The position numbers and the translations under genes are program-made. A stretch of DNA of 64,000 bases from Hyphomonadaceae bacterium. Lineage in GTDB: Bacteria > Pseudomonadota > Alphaproteobacteria > Caulobacterales > Aquidulcibacteraceae. Below are positions 32,660 through 41,955 of this stretch, piece after piece. The stretch spans positions 1 to 64,000 of the forward strand of contig JAKFWO010000026.1 in assembly GCA_021731815.1 (NCBI GenBank), in the 5' to 3' direction. Every line of letters starts with the position of its first letter. Position 1 is the stretch's first letter. Under the pieces are notes generated by a model, which was given only the letters and a program-made list of their open reading frames with translations, was not told where the DNA came from and made no database searches.

Positions 32660-34189
32660 ATGTCCCATTCCCGGTCCCATTCCCGGTCCCATCCTCGCCT
32701 GGTTGCCAAAGCGGGCCGCCCGATGCGGCTTATGGCCCTGAGTTCGGCGGCCTTGTGTTCCGCCGCAGTGCTGGTCATGTCTCCGGCGGCAAATCTCCAT
32801 GCGCAATCCGTTCCGGCGGAGGGTCCGATCCTTGTCAAGATCGAAGCCGCCGGCGAGGGCGCTGACGCGCAGACATTGACTCTGCCGCTCAACAAAACCG
32901 CCTTCATCGAATTGCCGGTGGAGGCGCGCGATGTCGTGGTGGGCAATCCCGCCATCGCCGAGGCCGTGATGCGCACCACGCGCAAGGCGTTCATCCTCGG
33001 CCTGACCGCCGGCGAGACCACGGCCGTGTTTTTTGATGCCGATGGCCGCAAGATCCTCGATCTCAATGTGCGCATCGGTCGTGATGTGACCAGCCTGCGC
33101 AATCTCATCCAGCAATTTGCCCCCGGTGCACGGGTGCGGCTCGAACCGCTCGGCGAAAGCCTGATTATCGCTGGCACCGCGCCCAATGCGGCCGATGCCG
33201 ACAAGATCATTTCCATCGCGCGGCGCTTTGTCAGCGACCCGACCCAGATCGTCAATCTGCTCTCCATCGAAGGCAAGGACCAGGTACTGCTCAAGGTCCG
33301 CATCGTCGAGATGCAGCGCACCGTGCTGAAGCAATTGGGTGTGAATGCTTCGGCCTTGCTCAACAGTGCCGGCCAGACCGTGCTGACGCTGTCGACCGCC
33401 AACGCCTTTTCTGTCGCCGGTTCGGCGCTGGGCGGCCTTGCGGGCAATGTGTCCAATACGACCAGCAACCGCACGATTGGCGGACAGATTCAGGCCTTTG
33501 AGCGCGCGGGGATCGTGCGCACGCTGGCCGAACCCAATCTCACGGCAATTTCAGGAGAATCCGCAACCTTTCTCGCGGGCGGTGAATTTCCGGTACCTGT
33601 GGCGCAGAGCGAAAACGGCCAGATCTCGACCGAATTCCGGCCTTTCGGCGTAGGTCTTGGCTTTACTCCGGTGGTGCTGAGCGAGGGGCGGATCTCGCTG
33701 CGGCTGAACACCGAAGTTTCCGAATTGACCTCGGAAGGCTCGTTTCAGACGCCCTCGGTGCCGATCATCACCAATGGGGTGGTGGTTGGACAGATTCCCG
33801 GCTTGTCGATTCCGGCATTGTCGGTGCGGCGCGCCCAGACCACCGTGGAATTGCCGTCCGGCGGCACGATGATGGTGGCTGGCCTCATCCAGGAAAATAC
33901 CCGCCATGCACTGGAGGGGATTCCCGGGGCCAAGGATATTCCCGTGTTCGGTGCTCTGTTCCGGTCGAAGGATTTCGAAAACAGCGAGACGGAACTGGTG
34001 ATCATCGTGACGCCGATCCTCGTCGACCCGATCACGGGAGGGGAATCGCGCACGCCGACTGACGGGTTCAGGGCCGCCGGCGATTTCCAGAGCGTGTTTC
34101 TGGGCCGCATCAACGAATTATATCGCGCACCGACCGCGGATGTCGGCGCGCGGACTTTTTCCGGTCCGTTAGGGTTTTCGTCGGAATAA
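32660..34189 (+). CDS. cpaC: Flp/Tad pilus outer-membrane secretin CpaC
   Basis: 509 residues forming the outer-membrane channel of the Tad pilus. It has the N-terminal BON-like/pilus secretin N domain (LTLPLNKTAFIELPVEARDVVVGNPAIAEAV), then the secretin core (LAEPNLTAISGESATFLAGGEFPVPV, and GGTMMVAGLIQEN...IPVFGALFRSKDFENSETELVIIVTPILV). The start ATG is immediately followed by a 12-bp array encoding SHSR repeats; an ATG 21 codons later would start directly at the hydrophobic signal (RLMALSSAALCSAAVLVMS) and may be the real one. It follows cpaB after five bases. Confidence 0.94.
   Translation: MSHSRSHSRSHPRLVAKAGRPMRLMALSSAALCSAAVLVMSPAANLHAQSVPAEGPILVKIEAAGEGADAQTLTLPLNKTAFIELPVEARDVVVGNPAIAEAVMRTTRKAFILGLTAGETTAVFFDADGRKILDLNVRIGRDVTSLRNLIQQFAPGARVRLEPLGESLIIAGTAPNAADADKIISIARRFVSDPTQIVNLLSIEGKDQVLLKVRIVEMQRTVLKQLGVNASALLNSAGQTVLTLSTANAFSVAGSALGGLAGNVSNTTSNRTIGGQIQAFERAGIVRTLAEPNLTAISGESATFLAGGEFPVPVAQSENGQISTEFRPFGVGLGFTPVVLSEGRISLRLNTEVSELTSEGSFQTPSVPIITNGVVVGQIPGLSIPALSVRRAQTTVELPSGGTMMVAGLIQENTRHALEGIPGAKDIPVFGALFRSKDFENSETELVIIVTPILVDPITGGESRTPTDGFRAAGDFQSVFLGRINELYRAPTADVGARTFSGPLGFSSE
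32663..32694. repeat. 12-bp tandem repeat at the cpaC start codon
   Basis: Two full units of TCCCATTCCCGG plus eight bases of a third, beginning at the first base after the ATG. The unit is a multiple of three and would encode SHSR repeats if ATG 32660 is used. Confidence 0.85.
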
Positions 34190-34230
34190 CGGGTTTCAGA
34201 AACACCTCTGCTGCGGGTGGCATTGGTTCC

Positions 34231-34293
34231 GGCGACAAGGGCCGGCGACAAGGGCCAGACATAAGGGCCGGCCATAAGGGCCAGACATAAGGG
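34231..34293. repeat. 13-bp tandem repeat, 5 units, ahead of cpaD
   Basis: Units of (GGCGACA, AGACATA or GGCCATA)+AGGGCC, directly repeated; the last lacks two bases. The array separates cpaC from cpaD and ends 12 bases before the cpaD start, so its GGGAG end may contribute the ribosome binding site. Confidence 0.88.
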
Positions 34294-34304
34294 AGTGCAC
34301 GATC

Positions 34305-34979
34305 ATGGTGACGAAATTTATGCTGTCCATCGGGGCGGCCTGCGCTTTGGCCGGATGCGCCAGCGGAACGGCGACCCAGGCCCAGCGCGGACCAACGCCG
34401 CTCGACGCCTTCGCTCCCCGCGTGGTGGAGGTCGAGGAGCGTCGCGCCATTTTGACCATTGGTGCCGGCGATACGATTTCCCCGGCCGATGATCGCGCGA
34501 TCGACGGGATGACCGCGCTTTATCGGACGGTCGGGCAGGGTCCGATCATCGTCGCGGTCCCCGATTCGCTCGGCAAGGAAGACCCGCTTGTCCGGCAGGT
34601 GGCGGACGCAATCTATGATGGCGGTGTGGCGCGTCACGACATCCTGTTTGCGCCTTATACGCCCGGTCCGCAGCAAAAGAACGAAATCGTCGTCGGCTTC
34701 AAGCGTTTTGAGGCCGTCGCCCAGCCCTGCCCCTCGCTTGGCAGTGTGGATCTGTCCCGGACGCTCGGGAAATCCGGTCTGCCGAATCTGGGCTGCGTGG
34801 TGAATTCCAATATTGCGGCCATGGCTGTCAATGCGGCGGATCTGGTCGGCCCGCGTGCCCAGGGTCCGTCCAGCGCGGACCGCCGGCAACGGGTGATCGA
34901 GGGCTACAAGCAGGGTCAGCCGACCCAGACGCCCCGCGGCCCCGGCGAAACTGTCACCCTTTCAGATGCGGTAAACTGA
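34305..34979 (+). CDS. cpaD: Flp pilus assembly lipoprotein CpaD
   Basis: 224 residues with a short lipoprotein signal (lipobox ALAGC, cysteine at about residue 18). The CpaD family pattern appears as HPIxI-like LTIGAGDTISPADD, FAPYTPG, CPSLG and NLGCVVNSNIAAMAVNAADLVGPR. Periplasmic or outer-membrane accessory protein of the pilus secretin. The terminal QGQPTQTPRGPGETV stretch is typical. It ends one base before the cpaE start. Confidence 0.9.
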   Translation: MVTKFMLSIGAACALAGCASGTATQAQRGPTPLDAFAPRVVEVEERRAILTIGAGDTISPADDRAIDGMTALYRTVGQGPIIVAVPDSLGKEDPLVRQVADAIYDGGVARHDILFAPYTPGPQQKNEIVVGFKRFEAVAQPCPSLGSVDLSRTLGKSGLPNLGCVVNSNIAAMAVNAADLVGPRAQGPSSADRRQRVIEGYKQGQPTQTPRGPGETVTLSDAVN

Positions 34980-34980
34980 C

Positions 34981-36384
34981 ATGCGGACGCCCGAGCCCCC
35001 CAACAGCGATTTTTTTGACCTTGATGAGGACGATGGTGGTGTGGGCTCCGCACCGCCAAAGGCGCGCGCCGGCCAGCCGCATGGCATGATGGACGCGCCG
35101 CCGCCGCCACGGCCGATGGCCATGGGACATCACGGTACAGCCCCCGGCTTTGGGGAAGACGACGCCGATCGCGATGATGCGCATCTCGACCAACCAGTGC
35201 CGCGGATCACGATCCATGTGTTCTGTGAGCGCGCCGACACCCGGCAGGTCATTCATGCCGCTTCCCTCGACCGGCGGCTCGCCAAGGCCCATGTCACCTT
35301 TTTCGATGGCGGCGTGGCCAATGCCTGGCAAGCCTATGAGAATGTGGCCAGCCCCAGCCTGATCATTCTCGAATCGCGATCGACGCGCACGGAATTGCTG
35401 CGTGATCTCGAAACGCTGTCCAAATATTGCGACGAAGGCACCAAGGTCATGGTCATTGGCGCGACCAATGACATCAAGCTCTATCGCGAGCTGGTCAAGC
35501 TGGGTGTCAGTGAATATCTGGTCGCCCCGTTCAAAACGCTCGGGCTGATCCGCACGATCGCCGGGCTGTATGCCGATCCGGACCAGCCGTTTTATGGCAA
35601 GATGATCAGCGTGATCGGGGCTCGCGGTGGGGTAGGCGCATCGACGATCGCCCACAATCTTGCCTGGACCCTTGCCGAGCGCATTCACAGTTCGACGACG
35701 CTGGTCGATCTCGACCTGTCCTTCGGCACAACGGCGCTGGATTTCAACCAGGACCCCAATAGCGGAATCGCCGATGCCCTGGTGTCGCCCGAGCGCGCGG
35801 ATGATTCGGTGCTCGACCGGTTGCTGACGCGCGCGACCGAGCGGCTGGGGGTCTATCTCGCCCCCGCAACCCTCGACCGGGAATATGATCTGGGTGCCCA
35901 GAATTATGAGCTGGTGCTCGAACGGGTGCGGCGGGGGGCCCCCTTTGTCGTCGTCGACCTGCCCCATATCTGGTCGGCCTGGGTCCGGCAAACCCTGCTT
36001 GCTTCCGACGAGGTGGTGCTGGTGTGCACGCCGGATCTGGCGTCACTGCGCAATGGCAAAAATCTCTATGACCTTGTCCGCAATGCGCGCCCGAACGATA
36101 CGCCGCCCCGGGTGATCCTCAATATGGTGGGTGCTCCCAAGCGTCCCGAGGTTCCCCTGAAGGAATTCAGCGACGCTCTCGGTGTCGCACCAGCCATTGT
36201 GCTGCCTTATGACGCGGCTTTGTTCGGAACTGCCGCCAATAACGGGCAGATGCTCTATCAGGTCCAGCCGCAAAGCCGTGGTGCCATCGCCATGGATTCT
36301 CTGGGCTCGGCGATTGCCGGCAGGGCACCGGTTACCAAAAAGACGGGAATGCTCACACGAATTCTGGGAAGCAAGCGCGCCTGA
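34981..36384 (+). CDS. cpaE: Tad pilus localisation ATPase CpaE (TadZ)
   Basis: 467 residues: proline-rich disordered N-terminal part, a receiver-like atypical domain (about residues 75-200, ITIHVFCERADT ... SEYLVAPFKT), then a MinD/ParA-like ATPase domain. The P-loop reads GARGGVGASTIAHNLAW, the deviant form without the usual signature lysine before the serine, as in alphaproteobacterial CpaE. CpaE places the pilus machine at a pole. TGA of cpaD precedes by one base. Confidence 0.93.
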   Translation: MRTPEPPNSDFFDLDEDDGGVGSAPPKARAGQPHGMMDAPPPPRPMAMGHHGTAPGFGEDDADRDDAHLDQPVPRITIHVFCERADTRQVIHAASLDRRLAKAHVTFFDGGVANAWQAYENVASPSLIILESRSTRTELLRDLETLSKYCDEGTKVMVIGATNDIKLYRELVKLGVSEYLVAPFKTLGLIRTIAGLYADPDQPFYGKMISVIGARGGVGASTIAHNLAWTLAERIHSSTTLVDLDLSFGTTALDFNQDPNSGIADALVSPERADDSVLDRLLTRATERLGVYLAPATLDREYDLGAQNYELVLERVRRGAPFVVVDLPHIWSAWVRQTLLASDEVVLVCTPDLASLRNGKNLYDLVRNARPNDTPPRVILNMVGAPKRPEVPLKEFSDALGVAPAIVLPYDAALFGTAANNGQMLYQVQPQSRGAIAMDSLGSAIAGRAPVTKKTGMLTRILGSKRA

Positions 36385-36413
36385 ATCTCCGGCGCAGGTT
36401 CGAGGCGTAAGAC

Positions 36414-37886
36414 ATGTTTGGCAAACGCGGCGCTGGTGATCCATCCGGCGGTACGACCCGTCCCGGCGGAATTCCCGCCGCTGCCCCGGGCGTTGGTGCC
36501 CCCGTGGCGCAAACCCCGCCTCCCCCGCGGGCGGAAGCGCCGCCGCGTCCGGAATCCTTGCCCCGGGGGGCCCAGGTGCCGGTGCCCGAAGCGGTCATCG
36601 AACGCCGCAATGATGATTATTACCGGGTCAAGACCACCATCTTCAATGCACTGATCGACACGATCGATCTGGGGCAATTGGCGCAACTCGACGCTGAAAG
36701 CGCGCGCGAGGAAATCCGCGACATCGTGATCGAGATCATTTCGATCAAGAACGTGGTCATGACCATTTCCGAGCAGGAGGCGCTGCTCGAGGACATCTGC
36801 AACGATATTCTGGGCTATGGGCCGCTCGAACCGCTTCTGGCGCGCGACGACATCGCCGATATCATGGTCAACGGCCCGTCCAACGTGTTCATCGAAGTCG
36901 CGGGCAAGGTGCAGAAGACCAGCATCCGCTTCCGCGACAATTCCCAGCTGATGAATATCTGCCAGCGTATCGTCAGCCAGGTCGGCCGGCGTGTCGATGA
37001 ATCCTCGCCGATCTGCGATGCGCGTCTGCCTGATGGCTCGCGGGTCAATGTCATCGCACCGCCACTGGCCCTTGACGGCCCCACGCTCACCATCCGCAAA
37101 TTCAAAAAGGACAAATTGCGGATGGCGGACCTCGTCAAATTCGGCTCGATCTCGCCTGCGGGCGCGCGAATCCTGAGCGTGATCGGCCATTGTCGGGCCA
37201 ATATCCTGATCTCGGGCGGAACGGGTTCGGGGAAAACCACGCTGCTCAACTGCCTCACCGCCTTCATCGAGACCGATGAGCGTGTCATCACCTGCGAAGA
37301 CGCTGCCGAGCTGCAATTGCAGCAGCCGCATGTCGTGCGGCTGGAGACGCGGCCGCCCAATCTCGAAGGATCCGGTCAGGTCACCATGCGTGATCTCGTG
37401 CGGAACTGCCTGCGGATGCGCCCCGAACGGATCATCGTCGGCGAAGTCCGGGGGCCGGAAGCCTTCGATCTTTTGCAGGCCATGAATACCGGCCATGACG
37501 GTTCCATGGGCACGCTGCACGCCAACAGCCCGCGCGAAGCATTGTCGCGTCTTGAATCCATGATCACCATGGGCGGGTTCAGCCTGCCATCGCGGACCAT
37601 CCGGGAAATGATCGTCGGCTCGATCGATGTGGTGGTTCAGGCCTCGCGCCTGCGGGATGGCTCGCGCAAGATCATCAATATCACCGAAGTGGTTGGGCTC
37701 GAGGGCGATGTGATCATCACCCAGGACATCATGAATTTCGAGATCCAGGGTGAAGATGCGAATGGCAAGATCACCGGCCGCCATCGTTCGACCGGAATCG
37801 GCCGGCCGCGCTTCTGGGAGCGCGCGCGTTATTTCAATCTCGAGCGCGAGCTTGCAGAGGCGCTGGACGAGGCGGAGGGACGCTGA
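36414..37886 (+). CDS. cpaF: Tad pilus secretion ATPase CpaF (TadA)
   Basis: 490-residue hexameric ATPase that powers pilus assembly and probably retraction. Walker A is [14 protein letters not shown], the Asp box [18 protein letters not shown], Walker [17 protein letters not shown], His box [14 protein letters not shown]. An N-terminal proline/glycine-rich stretch of about 60 residues precedes the conserved part. It overlaps tadB by one base (TGATG). Confidence 0.95.
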   Translation: MFGKRGAGDPSGGTTRPGGIPAAAPGVGAPVAQTPPPPRAEAPPRPESLPRGAQVPVPEAVIERRNDDYYRVKTTIFNALIDTIDLGQLAQLDAESAREEIRDIVIEIISIKNVVMTISEQEALLEDICNDILGYGPLEPLLARDDIADIMVNGPSNVFIEVAGKVQKTSIRFRDNSQLMNICQRIVSQVGRRVDESSPICDARLPDGSRVNVIAPPLALDGPTLTIRKFKKDKLRMADLVKFGSISPAGARILSVIGHCRANILISGGTGSGKTTLLNCLTAFIETDERVITCEDAAELQLQQPHVVRLETRPPNLEGSGQVTMRDLVRNCLRMRPERIIVGEVRGPEAFDLLQAMNTGHDGSMGTLHANSPREALSRLESMITMGGFSLPSRTIREMIVGSIDVVVQASRLRDGSRKIINITEVVGLEGDVIITQDIMNFEIQGEDANGKITGRHRSTGIGRPRFWERARYFNLERELAEALDEAEGR

Positions 37887-38893
37887 TGGCTGCGATCATG
37901 CCGCTGCTGCTGCCGGCCGGGATCATCTTCCTGATCCTTGTGCTGATCGTCATGCTTTTGGGCGGCGAAGGCCCGTCCTCAAAGCGTATGAAGGCTGCGG
38001 CCGGCGCGGATGCCGGCGGCGGGAAACGGCTGTCGCGTGCCGATGGCGCGACGGCCAACCGCCGAAAGCAGGTGCAGGACAATCTGAAAAACCTGTCCGC
38101 CGATCAACGCGCCTCGCGCCGGCGCCTTGCCACGACAGGCGCGCGCCTCGGTCAGGCGGGGTTGTCGATCGGTCCCCTGACCTTCTGGATCGGGTCGCTG
38201 GCCTTTGGCGGCGTTTTGACCATTCTGGTGTTTATTTCGGGTTTTGAGGTCACCCTCATTCCCTTTTCGCGTTATCTGATCGTGGCAGGGGTGGCGGTCA
38301 TCGGCATGTTTGGCCTGCCGCGCTGGATCGTCGACAATTTGATCTCCGGTCGGCAGAAAAAGTTCACCGCGCAATTTACCGACGCGCTCGAAGTCATGGT
38401 GCGCGGGATCCGTTCGGGCCTGCTACTCGGGGAATGTTTGCAGATCGTGGCGCGCGAGAGCCAGGAACCGCTGCGCAGCGAGTTTCTCGGCCTTACCGAC
38501 AACATGTCCATGGGGGCGACCGTGGATACGGCAATCGGCCGGCTTTACACGCGTATGCCCTTGCCGGAGGTGAATTTCTTCCAGATCGTTTTGGCCATCC
38601 AGGCCCGGGGCGGGGGCAATCTGACCGAAGCGCTGGCCAATCTGGCGGGTGTGTTGCGGGCGCGGCGGCTGATGAAGGAAAAGATCAAGGCGTTGTCGAG
38701 CGAGGCGATTGCCTCGGCCAGCATCATTGGTTGTCTGCCGCCGGGGGTCATGATTCTCGTATATATGAGCACACCGAAATATATCACCCTGCTGTTTACC
38801 ACAGCGCTCGGGAATCTCTATCTGGTGATAGGTGCTGTCACCATGAGTTGCGGGATTTTCGTCATGAAAAAAATGGTCAGTTTCAAGTTCTGA
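37886..38893 (+). CDS. tadB: Flp pilus inner-membrane platform protein TadB
   Basis: 335 residues of the type II secretion F domain family. An N-terminal transmembrane helix, a cytoplasmic polar stretch, two helices (about 100-145), then the F domain (TDALEVMVRGIRSGLLLGECLQIVARES ... EVNFFQIVLAIQARGGGNLTEAL) and two C-terminal helices. Forms the platform with TadC. Starts on the last base of cpaF's stop. Confidence 0.93.
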   Translation: MAAIMPLLLPAGIIFLILVLIVMLLGGEGPSSKRMKAAAGADAGGGKRLSRADGATANRRKQVQDNLKNLSADQRASRRRLATTGARLGQAGLSIGPLTFWIGSLAFGGVLTILVFISGFEVTLIPFSRYLIVAGVAVIGMFGLPRWIVDNLISGRQKKFTAQFTDALEVMVRGIRSGLLLGECLQIVARESQEPLRSEFLGLTDNMSMGATVDTAIGRLYTRMPLPEVNFFQIVLAIQARGGGNLTEALANLAGVLRARRLMKEKIKALSSEAIASASIIGCLPPGVMILVYMSTPKYITLLFTTALGNLYLVIGAVTMSCGIFVMKKMVSFKF

Positions 38894-38948
38894 AGTTTTT
38901 CCAATCCTCTGATATCGTTCTTTCAGAAGTTTTCCCCGGAAGCATGAA

Positions 38949-40154
38949 ATGAGCCTTGATCAAATTGCGTTCCTGTTCAGCGATCCCGGTGTCCTCGCGG
39001 CGATCGGGGTGGGATTCGTCTTTCTGATCGCAGCATGGACCGTGGTCGCACCGATGATGCTGCGCGACCGCCTCGTCTCGCGCCTGAAAGCGGTGACCTC
39101 CCAGCGCGAGGAATTGCGGCGTGCCTCGCGTGAAGCCCTGGCCAAGGCCGATAACCGCTCCATCCGCCGGAAGGATACCGGCATGATGGGCGATCTCGTC
39201 AAGAATCTGAACCTCAAATCCCTCCTCGAAGACCCCAATGTCGAACGCAAATTGTTGCAGGCCGGGTTCCGGGGGCCGGGGCCGCTGTCGACCTTCTATT
39301 TCTTTCGCTTTGCGCTTCCCTTTGCGGGTGCGGTTCTTGCGCTGATATTTGCGTTTTCACCGGCCAACAAGGAATTGCAGGACGTCCAGAAACTCGGGAT
39401 CGTCATTGTGGGCGTTGCCATCGGGTTCTATCTGCCCAATTTCTACATCGCCAATATCGCCCAGAAGCGCATGCAATCCATCATGGTGGCGTTTTCCGAC
39501 GCGCTCGACATGATGCTGATCTGTGTGGAATCCGGCATGTCGGTGGAATTGGCAGTTGCACGGGTGGCCGGAGAGATCGGCACAGCCTCAGTGGCGCTGG
39601 CCGAAGAACTGACGCTGACCAATGCAGAATTGTCCTATCTGCCCGAACGCCGCATGGCCTGGGAAAATCTCACCCAGCGCGTGAATCACCCCGGCGTGCG
39701 TTCGGTCGCACTCGCCATGCTGCAATCCGAGCGCTATGGCACGCCCGTGTCCTCGGCCCTGCGCACGCTCGCCAAGGAAAACCGCGAATTGCGGATGACC
39801 AATGCCGAGAAAAAGGCCGCAAGCCTGCCCGCAAAACTCACCGTGCCAATGATCGTGTTTTTTCTGCCGGTGCTGTTTCTGGTGATCCTCGGCCCGGCTT
39901 ATATCACCTACAAGCAGAGCGAGGACGATCGCAATAACGTCAATGGTTCGGCAGCTTCCACCGGGTCGTCAGAGGTCGCGAAAAGCGTTGCCGGCAATGG
40001 CAACCGGCGCCCGACCACCAACAGAAGTGTTGCCCGCAACAACAGTTCAAATGGTGCCAGCCGGGCGGGCAGCACGACGGGCAGCAATAACAGAAGCCGT
40101 AATTCTGCATCGCCGCCCCCTCGCCCTTCAGGACCGATCAACGACGTCGAGTGA
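38949..40154 (+). CDS. tadC: Flp pilus inner-membrane platform protein TadC with long polar tail
   Basis: 401 residues. Helix 10-30, two helices near 115-165, the F domain (ALDMMLICVESGMSVELAVARVAGEIG ... GVRSVALAMLQSERYGTPVSSALRTLA) and a last helix near residue 300. The final 75 residues are an Asn/Ser/Gly/Arg-rich run (NNSSNGASRAGSTTGSNNRS and similar) that relatives usually lack; it would face the cytoplasm or periplasm after the last helix. Last gene of the pilus run; tadD is not present. Confidence 0.92.
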   Translation: MSLDQIAFLFSDPGVLAAIGVGFVFLIAAWTVVAPMMLRDRLVSRLKAVTSQREELRRASREALAKADNRSIRRKDTGMMGDLVKNLNLKSLLEDPNVERKLLQAGFRGPGPLSTFYFFRFALPFAGAVLALIFAFSPANKELQDVQKLGIVIVGVAIGFYLPNFYIANIAQKRMQSIMVAFSDALDMMLICVESGMSVELAVARVAGEIGTASVALAEELTLTNAELSYLPERRMAWENLTQRVNHPGVRSVALAMLQSERYGTPVSSALRTLAKENRELRMTNAEKKAASLPAKLTVPMIVFFLPVLFLVILGPAYITYKQSEDDRNNVNGSAASTGSSEVAKSVAGNGNRRPTTNRSVARNNSSNGASRAGSTTGSNNRSRNSASPPPRPSGPINDVE

Positions 40155-40222
40155 TATCTGCGGATCCTTGAACGGGCCAGGGAATGCGGAACCGCCTCCG
40201 CAAGTCCCGAGGACAGTCCTGG

Positions 40223-40651
40223 TCATTTCTTCCTGGCAAACAGGGAATCGAGCGCGAGGCGGTCGTCGGATTTGAAAAGCAGCAGAATGATCGTCGCGAC
40301 AAACACGGTCGAGGACGGGAAGAACAGAGGATTGCGGGTTTCCTCGTTCAGCAGCCACAGACCCAGCGGATCGGCGAGATATTTCCAGATCGCGGCGGTC
40401 CCGAGCCCCAGCACGATGGCCTGAAGCGGATAGGCAAAGCGCCGGCCGAGCCCGAGAATGACGAGAAGACCGAGCGCGATCTGCGCGGCACCAAGCGGGG
40501 TTTGCAGGGCCCCGGCACTCAGAATATCGCCATAATAGGTTTTTGAGACCCTGATAGCGCTTTCGGGCGCACCGATCTTGATCGCGCCCCACATCACCAG
40601 CAGAATTCCGGTGGTGATGCGTAATGCCAGCAATGCCAGTGACTTCGCCAT
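40223..40651 (-). CDS. DoxX-like small membrane protein
   Basis: 142 residues with four predicted hydrophobic segments. The opening LALLALRITTGILLVMWGAIKIGAP and the later GLLVILGLGRRFAYPLQAIVLGLGTA fit DoxX-like proteins, sometimes linked to redox or sulfur metabolism; the function here is unknown. ATG 40651 is chosen because the frame to 40708 adds a polar stretch. Transcribed alone, toward tadC. Confidence 0.75.
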   Translation of the reverse strand: MAKSLALLALRITTGILLVMWGAIKIGAPESAIRVSKTYYGDILSAGALQTPLGAAQIALGLLVILGLGRRFAYPLQAIVLGLGTAAIWKYLADPLGLWLLNEETRNPLFFPSSTVFVATIILLLFKSDDRLALDSLFARKK

Positions 40652-40781
40652 GTCTCTCCCCCTTGTTATTGAATAATAATTTATCCGGATATCCTGACGG
40701 AGACTCAAGGGGAAGGCATCTCACAAAAACGTCACCGTCCCTGAACGTCACCAATTGCGCCCGTCATCGCGCGGGTTCGCC

Positions 40782-40828
40782 AGAGCCTGATCCTCAAAAC
40801 GGGCACCCACTTTTGGCGATCCGGCTCT
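40782..40828. repeat. alphaproteobacterial palindromic repeat, second copy
   Basis: AGAGCC pairs with GGCTCT around a TGATCCTCAAAAC/CCACTTTTGGCGATCC core. Related to the repeat at 28074 and to the common alphaproteobacterial GGAGCATGATC palindrome. It ends four bases from the DUF1963 stop codon and may serve as its terminator. Confidence 0.7.
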
Positions 40829-40831
40829 TGT

Positions 40832-41710
40832 TCAGCCGCTGAGTTCGGCCTGAAGGATGCTCTCTTCAAACCGTCTTTCGGCGAGCATGGCTTCCTCGAT
40901 CAGGAAGACCATCGTCAGCCCGTCATATGATGCGCCGAATGCCGCGCCCCTGAACCAGAGCAGCGAACGAAAACGCTGCCAGGCCTTGGGAAGCGTGGTG
41001 CCATCTGCAAACAGCGCGGCGCGGGCTTCAAAGCCCGGATCCGCGGCGGGGCCCCAGCCACCCAGCGCACCGACGATGTCGGGCGGCATGGGCAGGCGCG
41101 CCAGGGCCGTGGCAATTTTCCCGTTGTCCTTGACCCCTGCTTCGGCCCAGGCCGGATGCATGGCCGGCGGCAGGCCATGACCGGGCACGAAATTCAGCAG
41201 ACGGGGGGCGAGTGCGCATTCGGGCGGCAAATCCTCAGGAAAAGGGTGCTTGCGCAATCGCGATTCAGGCATGGGATCCCGCATCACCCGCCAATGGACC
41301 CGCTGCTCGGGGCGGGTGCCGGGGGGCTTTTCCGCAAGGTCGTAGAAAAACAGCAGCCTTCCCGATCCTGGCAAGGGCAGCGAACAGGCCTCCGCCAGGG
41401 GACGCAGGGCAGCCAGATCGAATTGCGCGAGAAAAGCCAGCGGCGCGCCGACATTGGGCAGACGCGGCCACGAAAAACCGCTCGCGACATCGATCCGCCC
41501 GCCGAGACGGGTCGCGCCCGGTTTCGGCCTGTCGGGCGGATCCTCGCATGCCTCGCCGGCGCGCAAAAACAGGGTGGGTCGCAGCAACAGGGCCGCTTTG
41601 GGGCCGAGCTCGGCGAGCACGGCACCCAACGCAGGGTCCATGCGCAGGTCCTCCGCTGCAAGCGGGCCAGCATGCGGGCTGAAATGCGGTGCAGAATCGG
41701 CACTGTTCAT
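40832..41710 (-). CDS. DUF1963 (YwqG-like) protein
   Basis: 292 residues. Pattern of the DUF1963 family: TRLGGRIDVASGFSWPRLPNVGAPLAFLAQFDLAAL early, GRLLFFYDL in the middle, then a variable part and the end FEESILQAELSG. Reported members are of unknown function. ATG 41710 is chosen because it leaves the 14-bp array out of the coding sequence. It faces the old yellow enzyme gene across a 245-base gap. Confidence 0.8.
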   Translation of the reverse strand: MNSADSAPHFSPHAGPLAAEDLRMDPALGAVLAELGPKAALLLRPTLFLRAGEACEDPPDRPKPGATRLGGRIDVASGFSWPRLPNVGAPLAFLAQFDLAALRPLAEACSLPLPGSGRLLFFYDLAEKPPGTRPEQRVHWRVMRDPMPESRLRKHPFPEDLPPECALAPRLLNFVPGHGLPPAMHPAWAEAGVKDNGKIATALARLPMPPDIVGALGGWGPAADPGFEARAALFADGTTLPKAWQRFRSLLWFRGAAFGASYDGLTMVFLIEEAMLAERRFEESILQAELSG

Positions 41711-41788
41711 GGCAGCCCAGGATAGCGCAAACCGCGGCAGCGAAACAGCCGGAATCCTGCAATGCGGGTGCAAGCCATGCGCGAGGGA

Positions 41789-41854
41789 CATGCAGGCACG
41801 GACATGCAGGCACGGACATGCAGGCACGGACATGCAGGCACGGACATGCAGGCA
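41789..41854. repeat. 14-bp tandem repeat, 4.7 units, in a divergent promoter region
   Basis: Four identical units of CATGCAGGCACGGA and ten bases of a fifth. The array lies between two divergent genes and could separate or contain their promoters. The unit length is not a multiple of three. Confidence 0.92.
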
Positions 41855-41955
41855 TTGTGCGGGCGGACAGGGCTTTGCGGCTTGAATCCGGGGACATGAC
41901 CCGCCAGATTGGGGAGGAATCTGCATCATCCCTCCCCGGAAAAATTGAGACACCC

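Noticed and set aside
41789-41854. Tandem arrays considered as CRISPR
   Set aside because: Units follow one another directly without unique spacers and no cas gene is present.
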